This document shows positions 26,948 to 37,158 of a stretch of 64,000 bases of DNA, one piece after another. A model generated the notes under the pieces. The model searched no databases. It was not told the DNA's origin and saw only the letters and a program-made list of their open reading frames with translations. The stretch covers positions 1 through 64,000 of the forward strand of contig NZ_JACHVB010000043.1 in NCBI RefSeq assembly GCF_014230085.1. Direction: 5' to 3'. Position 1 is the stretch's first letter. Each line of letters starts with the position of its first letter. The stretch comes from Ruficoccus amylovorans (lineage in GTDB: Bacteria > Verrucomicrobiota > Verrucomicrobiia > Opitutales > Cerasicoccaceae). The position numbers and the translations under genes were made by a program.

Positions 26948-27604
26948 ATGCCAGCAGACACCCACTCCGACAGCTACGCGGCTGCCCGGGAGCGTTCCCG
27001 GCTGCGCCGACTCGAGCTCTCCCGCTGGTGCCAGGCCCACCTCGACCCGCGCGAACCCTTTGTGCTGGAGTTCGGTTGCGGGCACGGACACTTTTTGACC
27101 GCCTACGCCGAGGCCAACCCGCGCCGCAACTGTGTCGGCATCGACATCATGACCAAGCGGATCGAAAAAGCCTCCGCCAAGGCCGCCAAGCGCGGACTTA
27201 ACCGCCTGCACTTCCTCAAGGCCGAGGCGGACGAATTCCTCGACGCCCTCCGCGGCCACGCCCGGGCGAGCCTTGTTTTCATGCTCTTTCCCGACCCGTG
27301 GCCGAAAAAGCGTCATCACAAGCACCGCATGGTGCAGGACGAATTCCTCAACGAGCTGGCGGAGGTCACCACACCGGAAGCACGGTTCTGTTTCCGCAGC
27401 GACCACGAGGGCTACCACCGCTGGAGCGCCGACCACCTTTACCGGCACCCGCGCTGGGAGATCCGGGCCGACGAGCACTGGCCCTTTGAGCACGAGACCT
27501 ATTTCCAGGGGCATATGGAGAGCTTCCGCTCCATCGTGTCCGCTCGCACCGGCCCCGCAGATACGGCCACCAAGCCACAGCCGACACAGCTCTCGTTCTT
27601 GTAA
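26948..27604 (+). CDS. trmB: tRNA (guanine-N7-)-methyltransferase
   Basis: A 218-residue SAM-dependent enzyme that methylates guanine 46 of tRNAs. SAM binding is at FVLEFGCGHGHFLTAYA, then CVGIDIMTKRIEKA. The family signature VFMLFPDPWPKKRHHKHRMVQDEFL supplies the catalytic loop, and HEGYHRWSAD and FEHETYF follow near the C-terminus. The start at MPADTHS is chosen because it directly follows the kinase stop by five bases. The gene may be the last of the two-component operon by location only. Confidence 0.96.
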   Translation: MPADTHSDSYAAARERSRLRRLELSRWCQAHLDPREPFVLEFGCGHGHFLTAYAEANPRRNCVGIDIMTKRIEKASAKAAKRGLNRLHFLKAEADEFLDALRGHARASLVFMLFPDPWPKKRHHKHRMVQDEFLNELAEVTTPEARFCFRSDHEGYHRWSADHLYRHPRWEIRADEHWPFEHETYFQGHMESFRSIVSARTGPADTATKPQPTQLSFL

Positions 27605-27710
27605 GAGGGAACTTGTTTTTGGAATCACGGATGACACCGACGGGCACGATCAGGGCGTTTTTAAACGGCAATGAGACCCGGCCTGCCAATCGGCATCGAT
27701 TCATCAAGAT

Positions 27711-27791
27711 GATTTAACAGGAAGGGCGGGAAGTTAAGAAGGGGATACCCTTGGCCTGACTTGGCGTTCTTTCCGACCTTCCTGTTAAATC
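27711..27791. repeat. AACAGGAAGG palindromic repeat, copy 1
   Basis: About 80 bp. It begins GATTTAACAGGAAGGGCGGG and ends with the near reverse complement TTTCCGACCTTCCTGTTAAATC, so it is an imperfect palindrome. Related copies lie at 62221-62299, 63759-63837 and 63900-63940. Confidence 0.85.
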
Positions 27792-27841
27792 TCTTAGGTC
27801 TCCAAAAGGTTAAGGAGCGCGATGCCCCAACCGACGAGCAG

Positions 27842-27878
27842 GCGCGTCTCCGTGCCTCTGTGCCTTCGTGTGAGTTCT
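27842..27878. repeat. CTGTGCCTTCGTGTGAG-type dispersed repeat
   Basis: CGTCTCCGTGCCTCTGTGCC continuing to CTTCGTGTGAGTTC resembles the CTCTGTGCCTTTGTG-type sequences I recall from many environmental bacterial genomes, and it is kin to the arms at 10274 and 35710. The match is by pattern recall only. Confidence 0.5.
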
Positions 27879-27911
27879 TTTGCCGGGCCTGATCCGGAAA
27901 TACCCCAGAGA

Positions 27912-28412
27912 CTACTGCGGGCAGGGGACACCTTCCTCGCGCAGGAGGCGGCGCTTGAGCGGTAGCCCCCAGCGAAAGCCCCCGAGCGCGCCATCCCGGC
28001 GGATGACCCGGTGGCAGGGGATGAGCCAGGCGAGGGGGTTACGCCCGATGGCGGTCCCGACGGCCCGCGTGGCCAGTGGGCGGTCAACCGCATGGGCGAT
28101 CTCGGAATAGGTGCGGGTTTGGCCACGGGGGATGGCCTTGAGGGCGTCCCAGACCGCAAGTTGAAAAGACGTGCCGCGAGGGGCGATCGGGACCGCCTCC
28201 CCGGAGAAAACGCGACCGGCCCAGCAACGGGTAGATTTGTCGTCGCGGGTCAGGGCCGGGCCCAGCCCGGCAGCGGTCAGGACGGGTACGGCTTGCTCGC
28301 CGGGCAGCAGAAATCCGAGGTAAACCAGCCGGTCTTCCGATACGGCCAGCAGGCAGGGGCCGTAGGGGGAATCGGTGGACCCGTAGTTCACCGTAGGAGA
28401 AGCCAAGCTCAT
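27912..28412 (-). CDS. ogt: Methylated-DNA--protein-cysteine S-methyltransferase
   Basis: A 166-residue suicide alkyltransferase that repairs O6-methylguanine. The C-terminal domain is typical: FQLAVWDALKAIPRGQTRTYSEIA, then the active-site IPCHRVIRRDGALGGFRWG, with the acceptor cysteine in PCHRV. The N-terminal segment is short, as in Ogt or YwbB-type proteins, not Ada. Its start overlaps the end of the upstream small membrane protein gene by four bases, so the two are co-translated. Confidence 0.95.
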   Translation of the reverse strand: MSLASPTVNYGSTDSPYGPCLLAVSEDRLVYLGFLLPGEQAVPVLTAAGLGPALTRDDKSTRCWAGRVFSGEAVPIAPRGTSFQLAVWDALKAIPRGQTRTYSEIAHAVDRPLATRAVGTAIGRNPLAWLIPCHRVIRRDGALGGFRWGLPLKRRLLREEGVPCPQ

Positions 28413-28630
28413 AGGATGTCCAGAGCCACGAGCATGCCGAGTTGCCCCAGCAGGGTCAGGAAGAGAAGGATATAGACCCAGATGCCGAAGAGGTCGGGAT
28501 TAAGGCGGCGTTCAACAGGGGCCGATGTCTTCTTAACCGTTTGATAGACGGCAGGTTCCGGCTCCGGGCGAACGGGCTTACGCTTTTCCCAATCACTGAG
28601 GGCTCTGGTAATATCCTTGGGACTGGGCAT
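28409..28630 (-). CDS. Small membrane protein upstream of ogt
   Basis: A 73-residue protein starting MPSPKDITRALSDWEKRKP. It has a hydrophilic N-terminal part with proline-rich acidic spacing (PEPEPAVYQTVKKTSAP) and one C-terminal hydrophobic helix (LFGIWVYILLFLTLLGQLGMLVALDIL). The stop overlaps the ogt start by four bases (ATGA). No family is recognised. An ATG 20 codons upstream is an alternative start. Confidence 0.65.
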   Translation of the reverse strand: MPSPKDITRALSDWEKRKPVRPEPEPAVYQTVKKTSAPVERRLNPDLFGIWVYILLFLTLLGQLGMLVALDIL

Positions 28631-28690
28631 GGGAGCAGTCACGCAGAGCGGACAGGCTTCGTCAAGCCGGGAGCGCGGAGCGCAAAGCAT

Positions 28691-28855
28691 AACGATTCCT
28701 AATTAATGCCACGTATGCTTGCCACGGAGGGCTTGAGCGAGAATAGAGAGTTGACGATATTTCCTGTGGATTCGAGTGTTGACGCGTCCTGCAGGATACG
28801 TCAATGCGTATGCCCTTTATTCAAAAATCTCTCCAGACCCATTAGGACAATTATC
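28691..28855. promoter_or_regulatory. Divergent promoter region of the atp operon
   Basis: 165 bp between the divergent small-membrane/ogt genes and atpB. No clear atpI gene is present here or elsewhere in the window. I see no confident consensus promoter. Confidence 0.4.
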
Positions 28856-29806
28856 ATGTCTGTGCCCCGCAAAACGGCGCTTACCACCGGATTCCTTTCA
28901 CTATTAACGACAAGCACCTTCGCCAGCGACGGTGCTGCTGTCAGCCCCTACGCCTACGAACTCACGAAGTTCCTCGGCTTGCCCGTGACGAACGCGATGT
29001 TCACAGGCTGGGCGCTTTCGCTGCTGCTGATCGTAGTGGTGCGCCTCATGGTAGGCCGGCCGCAACTGGTACCCGCCCGCGGGCAGGCCATGGTGGAAGG
29101 GCTAATCCAATGGGTCTATGACATCATGGCCCCGATTGTGGGCAAAAAGGTGATCAAGCCTGTCTTCCCGCTCCTGCTTTGCCTGTTCACCTATATCCTG
29201 ATCATGAACTGGAGCGGGCTTCTGCCCGGCGTGGGCACCTTCGGCCACTTCGTGCCGGAGCACGAGATCACGATGGAGCAGGCCACTGACATGCAGCACT
29301 CCGGGGCGATTGTCCGCGAGATTGACGGTAAATACTACGATGGGCACTTCCACTACTTCTTCCGCCCGGTCAACTCCGACCTGAACACGACCCTGGCGCT
29401 GGCCATCATCTCGTTCCTGGCCTGGATCTGGTTCGTGCTCAAGTATGCCGGGGTCAAGCTCCTGCTCTTCGACCTCTTCGGCAACAAGGCGGACAAGAAG
29501 GAAGTCCCCGGCTATATCTACGTACCGCTTTTCGGCGTCTTCCTCGGCGTGGGCCTGATCGAAGTCATCTCGATCCTCTCCCGTCTGGTTTCGCTGCCCT
29601 TCCGTCTTTTCGGTAACGTCTTCGGGGGTGAAAACCTCCTCACCAGCATGCACGGGATGTTCGCCTGGGTGCTGCCGGTGCCGTTCTACTTCCTGGAAAT
29701 CCTCATCGGCTTTGTCCAGGCCCTCGTTTTCACCCTGCTGACCGCCGTTTACATCGGCCTGATCTGCAACCACGACAGCGCGGACGAGCACGCCCACGCG
29801 CATTAA
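28856..29806 (+). CDS. atpB: ATP synthase F0 subunit a
   Basis: A 316-residue membrane subunit that forms the proton half-channels beside the c-ring. Five to six transmembrane segments are visible. The essential arginine is in SLPFRLFGNVFGGE. The loop GHFVPEHEITMEQATDMQHSGA and onward, about 55 residues between membrane segments, is longer than in E. coli. The first 20 or so residues look like a cleavable export signal (TTGFLSLLTTSTFASDGA). The start MSVPRKTAL is preferred over one 50 codons upstream because family proteins begin with this type of segment. Confidence 0.96.
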   Translation: MSVPRKTALTTGFLSLLTTSTFASDGAAVSPYAYELTKFLGLPVTNAMFTGWALSLLLIVVVRLMVGRPQLVPARGQAMVEGLIQWVYDIMAPIVGKKVIKPVFPLLLCLFTYILIMNWSGLLPGVGTFGHFVPEHEITMEQATDMQHSGAIVREIDGKYYDGHFHYFFRPVNSDLNTTLALAIISFLAWIWFVLKYAGVKLLLFDLFGNKADKKEVPGYIYVPLFGVFLGVGLIEVISILSRLVSLPFRLFGNVFGGENLLTSMHGMFAWVLPVPFYFLEILIGFVQALVFTLLTAVYIGLICNHDSADEHAHAH

Positions 29807-29894
29807 TGACTTTCCCGGGCGGGACCGTCTGCCAACGAGTGACGGGCGTCCGGGTTTCCAACCAAGACCAAAACCAACTCACAAACCAAACATC

Positions 29895-30113
29895 ATGTTC
29901 GACCTACTCGCACAAATCTCAGGTGATATCGGCCAGGGCCTGACTGCCGCCCTCGGCTGTCTCGGTGCTGCCCTCGGCGTCGGCTTTGTCGGCACCCGCG
30001 CGGTGGAAGCCGTCGGCCGCAACCCCGGCGCTTCCGGTAAGATCCTCGTCCAGAGCATCATCGGTATGGCCCTTTCCGAAGCCGTCGCGTTCTACGCGCT
30101 GTTCCTGTACTAA
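29895..30113 (+). CDS. atpE: ATP synthase F0 subunit c
   Basis: A 72-residue proteolipid with two helices joined by the polar loop GRNPGASG. The ion-binding glutamate is in MALSEAVAFYALFLY, with no adjacent Ser or Thr and no partner Gln in the first helix, so the ring is probably proton- not sodium-specific (inference from known Na-binding c-subunits). Confidence 0.96.
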   Translation: MFDLLAQISGDIGQGLTAALGCLGAALGVGFVGTRAVEAVGRNPGASGKILVQSIIGMALSEAVAFYALFLY

Positions 30114-30168
30114 GGTAAAATCTTCCAATGGCGCAGGTCGCTGAACCGACCTGCGCCAACCCTTTCCC

Positions 30169-30750
30169 ATGATCGATCTCCTGCCCAACCTTATCGCCGC
30201 CGCGGCTGAAGTCTCCCACGGAGCCGCCGAGTCAGGCACTGTTGTTGAAAAGCTCGCCTCGACCTTCCACGTCGAGTGGCACCTGCTGCTGGCCCAGGGC
30301 ATCAACTTTATCGTGGTGGCCTTCGTGCTGTGGAAGTTCGCTTTCAAGCCGGTCGTCGCCACCCTGGAGACCCGCAAGAAAAAGATCGAGGACGGTCTCC
30401 AGTACGCCGAGGAGATGAAGGCCCGCCTGGCCGAAGCCGAAAAGCAGTACGCCGAGAAGATGAAAGAGGCCGCCATCGAAGGCGCGCAGATCATCGAAGA
30501 GGCCCGCGAGAACGCCAAGACCTACCTGGAAAAGCAGACCCAGGAAGCCGTCACCAAGGCTGAAGGCATCGTCGCCAAGGGCCGCGAGTCGGTCGAGCTT
30601 GAGCGCAAGCAGATGCTCTCCGAGCTTCGCCGCGAAGTCGCTCACCTCGTCGTGCAAACCTCCGGCAAGGTCCTCAACCGCGACCTCTCCGCCGAGGAAA
30701 AGAGCCGCTTCAACGAAACGGCCGCCAAAGAACTTTACGGCAAGAACTGA
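30169..30750 (+). CDS. atpF: ATP synthase F0 subunit b
   Basis: A 193-residue stator subunit. One N-terminal transmembrane helix (GINFIVVAFVLWKFAFKPVV) is followed by a long, charged, heptad-like helix rich in Glu, Lys and Ala, which dimerises and reaches to the delta subunit. It is part of the atpBEFHAGDC operon with short gaps throughout. Confidence 0.95.
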   Translation: MIDLLPNLIAAAAEVSHGAAESGTVVEKLASTFHVEWHLLLAQGINFIVVAFVLWKFAFKPVVATLETRKKKIEDGLQYAEEMKARLAEAEKQYAEKMKEAAIEGAQIIEEARENAKTYLEKQTQEAVTKAEGIVAKGRESVELERKQMLSELRREVAHLVVQTSGKVLNRDLSAEEKSRFNETAAKELYGKN

Positions 30751-30767
30751 TCCGGCCCGCCCGAGCA

Positions 30768-31181
30768 ATGGACCGCAAAACCGAAGAACACCTGAAAACC
30801 CTCGCCCGCAAGCTGGTCGAGATTTCCCTCGATGAGTCAGGCCGCGTCAGCGCCGAGCGGGTAGGGGACGTGCTGAGCACCCTTGAGCAGCACCCGCCCT
30901 GCCACGCCCGCAACCTGCGCCCGCTGCTCAAGCACTACCTGGCCTACATCCGCCGCGAAGTCGCCCGCAGCCAGGCCCGGCTCGAATACGCCGGCCAGAT
31001 GGGCGAATCCACGCTGGAGGAAGTCCGCGCCGAGCTGGCCGAGCACTATGGTCGCGCCATCGACATCGTAGCGAAGGAAAACGACGAGTTGATCGCCGGT
31101 TTCCGCGTGGCCATCGGGGACGACGTTTACGACGCCTCGCTCTCCGGTCGCCTGCACGCCCTTGAGACTTCCATTGCCTGA
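30768..31181 (+). CDS. atpH: ATP synthase F1 subunit delta (short)
   Basis: A 137-residue subunit linking the b stalk to the top of F1. The position between atpF and atpA and the C-terminal pattern (AIDIVAKENDELIAGFRVAIGDDVYDASLSGRLHALETSI) fix its identity. It is about 40 residues shorter than the usual 175-180, and the gap of 17 bp after atpF leaves no room for a longer N-terminus. The missing part lies in the N-terminal helical domain or the linker. Confidence 0.85.
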   Translation: MDRKTEEHLKTLARKLVEISLDESGRVSAERVGDVLSTLEQHPPCHARNLRPLLKHYLAYIRREVARSQARLEYAGQMGESTLEEVRAELAEHYGRAIDIVAKENDELIAGFRVAIGDDVYDASLSGRLHALETSIA

Positions 31182-31229
31182 GCGCACCACCCACTTTAAA
31201 CACCACCCTCTCATCCACTTCCGCATTTT

Positions 31230-32774
31230 ATGAGCACCGTTCTTGAACAAATCCAGGCCGAGATAGCCAAGCTCGAAACCCAGGCTGTCAAAACCAACGT
31301 CGGCCGCATCGTACAGATCGCCGACGGCGTGGCCCGCCTCGACGGCCTCTCCGAGGTCATGTACAACGAGATGATCGAGTTCCCCGGCGGCGTGTACGGC
31401 ATCGCCCTGAACCTCGAAGAGGACGAAGTCGGCGTCGTCATCCTCGGCGACCCCTCCGAGCTCAAGGAAGGCGACGAAGCCAAAACCACCGGTCGCCTGC
31501 TCTCCGTCCCCGTCGGCAAGGGCCTTCTGGGCCGCGTGGTGGACGCCCTCGGCGCTCCCATCGATGGCAAAGGCCCGATCGAGAGCGACGCGCTCTACCC
31601 GGTCGAAAAAATCGCCCCCGGCATCATCCCCCGCAAATCCGTGGACCAGCCGGTGCAGACCGGCATCATGGCCATTGACGCGATGATCCCCGTCGGCCGC
31701 GGTCAGCGCGAGCTGATCATCGGCGACCGCGCCACCGGTAAGACCACCGTGGCCATCGACACGATCATCAATCAGGCCCAGATCAACCAGCAGCACAAGA
31801 AGGAAGACGGCAGCTTTGAGGAAGGCTTCCGCCCGATGTACTCCATTTACGTGGCCATCGGCCAGAAGCAGTCCAACATCGCCCGTACGATCAAGTCCCT
31901 GGAGGCTGCCGGGGCCATGGAGTACTGCACGATCGTGGCCGCTCCCGCCGCCGAAAACCCGGCCAACCAATACATCGCCCCGTTCTCCGGCGCTGCCATG
32001 GGCGAGTTCTACATGCACAACGGCATGGACGCGCTCATCGTCTTCGATGACCTTTCCAAGCACGCCGTGGCCTACCGCCAGATTTCGCTCGTGCTCAAGC
32101 GTCCCGCCGGTCGCGAAGCCTACCCCGGTGACGTTTTCTACCTCCACAGCCGCCTGCTGGAGCGTTCCGCCCGCGTCAACGAGGAGAACGGTAACGGCTC
32201 CCTGACCGCGCTGCCGATCATTGAAACACAGGCTGGTGACGTTTCGGCGTACATTCCGACGAACGTTATTTCGATCACTGACGGGCAAATCTTCCTCGAA
32301 ACTGACCTCTTCAACCAGGGTGTTCGCCCGGCTATTAACGTCGGTATCTCGGTCTCGCGAGTCGGTTCCGCCGCGCAGGTCAAGGCGATGAAGCAGGTCG
32401 CCGGCAAGGTGAAGGGCCAGTTGGCCCAGTACCGCGAACTGGCTGCCTTCGCGCAGTTCGGCTCCGACCTGGACGCCCGCACCAAGGCCACCCTCGACAT
32501 GGGTGACCGCATGGTCGAGCTCTTCAAGCAGCCGCCCCTCTCCCCGAAGCGCACCGAAGTGCAGGTCGCCCTCATCTGGACCGTCCAGAACAACTACATG
32601 GCCGACATCGCGGCCAAGAAGGTGACCGCCGCCGTCAGTTCGCTGGAGCAGTACCTGATCGCCTCCAAGCACGCCCTGTTGGACAAGATCCGCACCGGCG
32701 GCAAGCTCACCGATGAGATCACGGCCGAGCTCAAGAGCGCCGTCGAGGAGTGGAAGAAGACCTTCGTCGCCTGA
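31230..32774 (+). CDS. atpA: ATP synthase F1 subunit alpha
   Basis: A 514-residue regulatory nucleotide-binding subunit. The P-loop is [14 protein letters not shown], followed by [19 protein letters not shown] and the [47 protein letters not shown] region, which carries the arginine finger beyond it. [22 protein letters not shown] is the usual C-terminal block. Length and motif order are normal for the family. Confidence 0.99.
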   Translation: MSTVLEQIQAEIAKLETQAVKTNVGRIVQIADGVARLDGLSEVMYNEMIEFPGGVYGIALNLEEDEVGVVILGDPSELKEGDEAKTTGRLLSVPVGKGLLGRVVDALGAPIDGKGPIESDALYPVEKIAPGIIPRKSVDQPVQTGIMAIDAMIPVGRGQRELIIGDRATGKTTVAIDTIINQAQINQQHKKEDGSFEEGFRPMYSIYVAIGQKQSNIARTIKSLEAAGAMEYCTIVAAPAAENPANQYIAPFSGAAMGEFYMHNGMDALIVFDDLSKHAVAYRQISLVLKRPAGREAYPGDVFYLHSRLLERSARVNEENGNGSLTALPIIETQAGDVSAYIPTNVISITDGQIFLETDLFNQGVRPAINVGISVSRVGSAAQVKAMKQVAGKVKGQLAQYRELAAFAQFGSDLDARTKATLDMGDRMVELFKQPPLSPKRTEVQVALIWTVQNNYMADIAAKKVTAAVSSLEQYLIASKHALLDKIRTGGKLTDEITAELKSAVEEWKKTFVA

Positions 32775-32778
32775 TCCC

Positions 32779-33654
32779 ATGCCCAGCACCAAGGAAATAC
32801 GGGGCCGCATCAAGGCGGTCAAAAACACCGGGCAGATCACCCGGGCGATGCAGCTTGTGGCCGCTTCCAAGATGAAGCGCGCGCAGGATGACGCCATTTC
32901 CAGCCGTCCCTACGCAATGCTGCTGGCTGAGATTCTCGAATCGGTGGCCGACCAGGAGACGGAGTTTCACCACCCGCTGCTGGAGGGTCGCGAGGTCCGC
33001 AAGCGCGGCATCCTCGTCATTTCCAGCGACAAGGGCCTGTGCGGCGCGCTCAATGCCAACCTGTTCAAGGAGATCATCAAGATCAAGGATCCGGTCGCGT
33101 ACATCTCGATCGGGCGCAAGGCCACGCAGTTCCTCAGCCGTACCCGGCGCGAGCTCAAGGCCGACTTCGTTCTCTCGGACAAGGTCGCCTACCACGAGAT
33201 CCGCGCCGTGGTCGAGTATATGCTCAACCTCTACTACGAGGAGGAGATCGACACCATCGAGGTCCTGCACAACCGCTTCGTCAACACCCTCCAGCAGGAG
33301 CCGGCCCTCGTTCGCCTGGCCCCGATGGACCAGTTGCGCGAGCAGCTCGACCGCCTGCGCAAGCGCGAAAAGCTTGAGCTGGCCGAGACCACCGGAGACG
33401 AGCGCGAGTTCCTCTTCGAGCCCAGTGCGGCCACCATCCTGCACGAGCTTCCCAACCTCTTTATCAAGGAAGAGATCAACCACATGGCCTTTGAGGCCAA
33501 AGCCTCCGAGCACAGCGCGCGGATGGTGGCCATGAAGTCCGCCACCGACAACGCCAAGAACCTCGTCGGCGATCTCACCCTCGAATACAACAAGGCCCGC
33601 CAGGCGGCCATCACTCAGGAAATCATCGAAATCGCGGCCGCCGCCGCCAACTAA
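32779..33654 (+). CDS. atpG: ATP synthase F1 subunit gamma
   Basis: A 291-residue central-stalk subunit. The N-terminus STKEIRGRIKAVKNTGQITRAMQLVAASKMKRAQ and the C-terminus SARMVAMKSATDNAKNLVGDLTLEYNKARQAAITQEI are the two coiled-coil arms that turn inside the alpha/beta ring. The start MPSTKEI is four bases after the atpA stop and matches the family; a longer in-frame ORF begins within atpA. Confidence 0.98.
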   Translation: MPSTKEIRGRIKAVKNTGQITRAMQLVAASKMKRAQDDAISSRPYAMLLAEILESVADQETEFHHPLLEGREVRKRGILVISSDKGLCGALNANLFKEIIKIKDPVAYISIGRKATQFLSRTRRELKADFVLSDKVAYHEIRAVVEYMLNLYYEEEIDTIEVLHNRFVNTLQQEPALVRLAPMDQLREQLDRLRKREKLELAETTGDEREFLFEPSAATILHELPNLFIKEEINHMAFEAKASEHSARMVAMKSATDNAKNLVGDLTLEYNKARQAAITQEIIEIAAAAAN

Positions 33655-35100
<1,446 letters not shown>

Positions 35101-35112
35101 TCCCTTCCTCCC

Positions 35113-35526
35113 ATGCCGCTGACACTTGAAATCGTCACCCCCGAGGGCAAAGCCTTCACCGGCCAGGTTGACGACGTGGTCCTGCCCACCGCCAACGGCG
35201 ACGTGGACATCCTCCCCGGTCACCAGCCGCTGCTGACCATCGTCGAGCCTGGCGAAGTCCAGGCCACGATGGCCGGCGGGCGCGAATACCTCGCCGTGGA
35301 CAAGGGCTTCGCCCGCGTCCAGAACGACGTGGTATCCGTGCTGTGCGAAGGGGCGATCAACATTCAGGAGATCGACCTGAACTTCGTCGAGGATGCCCGC
35401 CAGAAGGCTGAAGCCGCGCTGGAAAAGGCCCGTAAGGAAGGCCACGACCCGGCCCAGATCGAAAAGCTCGAGTCCGTCGCCCGCTTCGCCATGACCCAGC
35501 AACTGGTCAAGCGCAAGAAACATTGA
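35113..35526 (+). CDS. atpC: ATP synthase F1 subunit epsilon
   Basis: A 137-residue subunit of the rotor. The N-terminal beta sandwich (LTLEIVTPEGKAFTGQVDDVVLPTANGDVDILPGHQPLLTIV) is intact, and the two-helix C-terminal hairpin (DARQKAEAALEKARKEG) is present, so the brake-type inhibition is possible. It is the last gene of the operon, followed 24 bp later by a clear terminator. Confidence 0.97.
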   Translation: MPLTLEIVTPEGKAFTGQVDDVVLPTANGDVDILPGHQPLLTIVEPGEVQATMAGGREYLAVDKGFARVQNDVVSVLCEGAINIQEIDLNFVEDARQKAEAALEKARKEGHDPAQIEKLESVARFAMTQQLVKRKKH

Positions 35527-35549
35527 TCTCCACGACCTTTACACCAACA

Positions 35550-35580
35550 AAAGCACAGGCTTACCGACCTGTGCTTTTTT
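35550..35580 (+). terminator. Rho-independent terminator of the atp operon
   Basis: A stem AAAGCACAGG paired with CCTGTGCTTT around a loop of about eight bases is followed by a T-run (CTTTTTT). Textbook position, right after atpC. Confidence 0.9.
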
Positions 35581-35620
35581 ATTGGGCTGCCATCAGCTAA
35601 AGGCAATTTTAAGGCACGGC

Positions 35621-35774
35621 CTAGTGTCGTGTTAGCTAAGTTCTTAACAAATGTTAATGGCCACAAAAAGGCACAAGAAGCACAAAAAACTTCGTGGATA
35701 CAGAGGTCGCTCTGCGTCTTTGCGCCTCTGCGGTGAAAATATTTTTATCAGGAACTAAGCTAACGGGACACTAG
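35621..35774. mobile_element. MITE-like element with 23-bp terminal inverted repeats
   Basis: The ends CTAGTGTCGTGTTAGCTAAG (35621 onward) and CTAGTGTCCCGTTAGCTTAG (reverse complement of bases ending at 35774) match at 20 of 23 positions. The 108 bp between carry no ORF but include the dispersed repeats CCACAAAAAGGCACAAGAAG (about 35660) and the CTCTGCGTCTTTGCGCCTCT motif (35710 on). Both ends begin with CTAG, possibly the target. No transposase is inside. Confidence 0.7.
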
Positions 35775-35912
35775 GATAGCCAACATGCAGCCTTTATTTG
35801 AACAGAACAAACCAAGTCAGGGTCTGCTCACTCCGGGTTGCGGAAAGCTCCTGACAGAAGGATTGACTTTAGGCTTTCCGCCATGCCCGCAGTCGGGCAA
35901 GCTGAGCGCTTC

Positions 35913-36452
35913 ATGTCCCTGTTTCTGGCAACATTCCTGACTGGCATCGTCCTGCTTGCGCTCGGCGGCTGGTTCTTGTGGAACGGTCCGCGGGTCCGCC
36001 CGGCCACTTTCGGCTGGATGCGTTCCACCCCGGCGGCCGTGGTGCTTTTCGGCGGGGCTGCGGTGTGGTTCCTCTGGCACATCGCCCACCTGGGCAAGGC
36101 CGACTTCGGCGACTACAAGCAGCTCCTGCTTCTGGTCTTCGGTGTCACCGCGCTGGGTTCGTTTTTCTTTGTCCGGGACTTCCTGGCCGTGCGCGGCCTG
36201 GCCGTGCTCATGCTCCTGAGCGCCCGCCCGCTGCTGGATGCCGCCTATATGCAGTTCGACCACCCGCAGCGCCTGCTCATGGTGATCGCGGTTTACATCG
36301 GCATCGTCATCGCCCTGATTATCGGGGCCGCGCCCTACCGCCTGCGCAACTTCTTTACCTGGCTGTTCGCGAAAAATGCCCGCGTCCGTGCCTTGGGCCT
36401 CGTGCTGGTGGTCTATGGGGCGGCGGTGTTCATCACTTCCTTTACCTACTGA
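35913..36452 (+). CDS. Six-TM membrane protein of unknown function
   Basis: A 179-residue integral membrane protein with about six hydrophobic segments (LATFLTGIVLLALGGWFLW, AAVVLFGGAAVWFLWHIAHL, LLLLVFGVTALGSFFFV and later ones). No family is recognised. An earlier ATG at 35883 is possible; I chose MSLFLATF because the first membrane helix starts right after it. It is 13 bp upstream of gmk and probably cotranscribed. Confidence 0.7.
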   Translation: MSLFLATFLTGIVLLALGGWFLWNGPRVRPATFGWMRSTPAAVVLFGGAAVWFLWHIAHLGKADFGDYKQLLLLVFGVTALGSFFFVRDFLAVRGLAVLMLLSARPLLDAAYMQFDHPQRLLMVIAVYIGIVIALIIGAAPYRLRNFFTWLFAKNARVRALGLVLVVYGAAVFITSFTY

Positions 36453-36465
36453 AGCCTGCCCGCGC

Positions 36466-37074
36466 ATGAGCACACCTGATCCCGCCCCGGGCAAGCTGAT
36501 CGTCATCGCCGGTCCCGCCGGCAGCGGCAAGACCACCCTGTGCGAGCGCATGCTGGCCGAACAGCCCGACGTGCGCCGCGTCATCACCTGCACAACCCGC
36601 GCCCCGCGCGAGGGCGAAGTCGATGGCCGCGATTACTATTTCCTGAGTCCGGAAGAGTTCGAACGCCGGATCGAGGCCGGGGACTTTTACGAATACGCCC
36701 GTGTGCATGGCCGCTACTACGGTACCCTCAAGTCAGAGATCGACCGCCACCTGAGCGCCGGTCGCAACGTCCTGCTCAACATCGACGTACAGGGCGCGGC
36801 CTCCTTCCGCCAGGCCGAACGGGAAAACCCCTCCCTGGCCGGCCGGCTGGTCACGGTTTTCATCACCATCACTCCCGGCCAGATGCGAGAGCGCATGCTG
36901 GGCCGGGGCGACAACGACGAGGCGGAAATCGCCCGCCGCCTCAAGAGCGCCGAGGACGAACTGGCCCGCGCCGGGGAATTCGATCACGTCATCGCCAGTA
37001 CGGACCGGGAAAGCGACTATCAACGTCTGCTTATGCTCTACAGGCACTTAACAAGCCCCCTAACTGGTCGATAA
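36466..37074 (+). CDS. gmk: Guanylate kinase
   Basis: A 202-residue kinase that makes GDP from GMP. The P-loop is IAGPAGSGKTTLCERML near the N-terminus, with TTRAPREGEVDGRDYYFLSPEEFERRI, the GMP-binding Tyr region YARVHGRYYGT, and LLNIDVQGAASFRQAER. The C-terminal R-x-x-S-A-x-x-E (RRLKSAEDELARAGEFDHVI) binds nucleotide. Normal length. Confidence 0.97.
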   Translation: MSTPDPAPGKLIVIAGPAGSGKTTLCERMLAEQPDVRRVITCTTRAPREGEVDGRDYYFLSPEEFERRIEAGDFYEYARVHGRYYGTLKSEIDRHLSAGRNVLLNIDVQGAASFRQAERENPSLAGRLVTVFITITPGQMRERMLGRGDNDEAEIARRLKSAEDELARAGEFDHVIASTDRESDYQRLLMLYRHLTSPLTGR

Positions 37075-37158
37075 ATCGTCTCGACTTCATTAGGGGCTGG
37101 TTATTATGTACTAAAGACAACTCTCCACATCCTCTATTACTCAAAACGACTACGCGTT

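Noticed and set aside
29102-29803. Long antisense ORF across atpB, like those over many other genes here
   Set aside because: These arise because high GC content removes stop codons. They contain no conserved domain and lie opposite well-supported genes.
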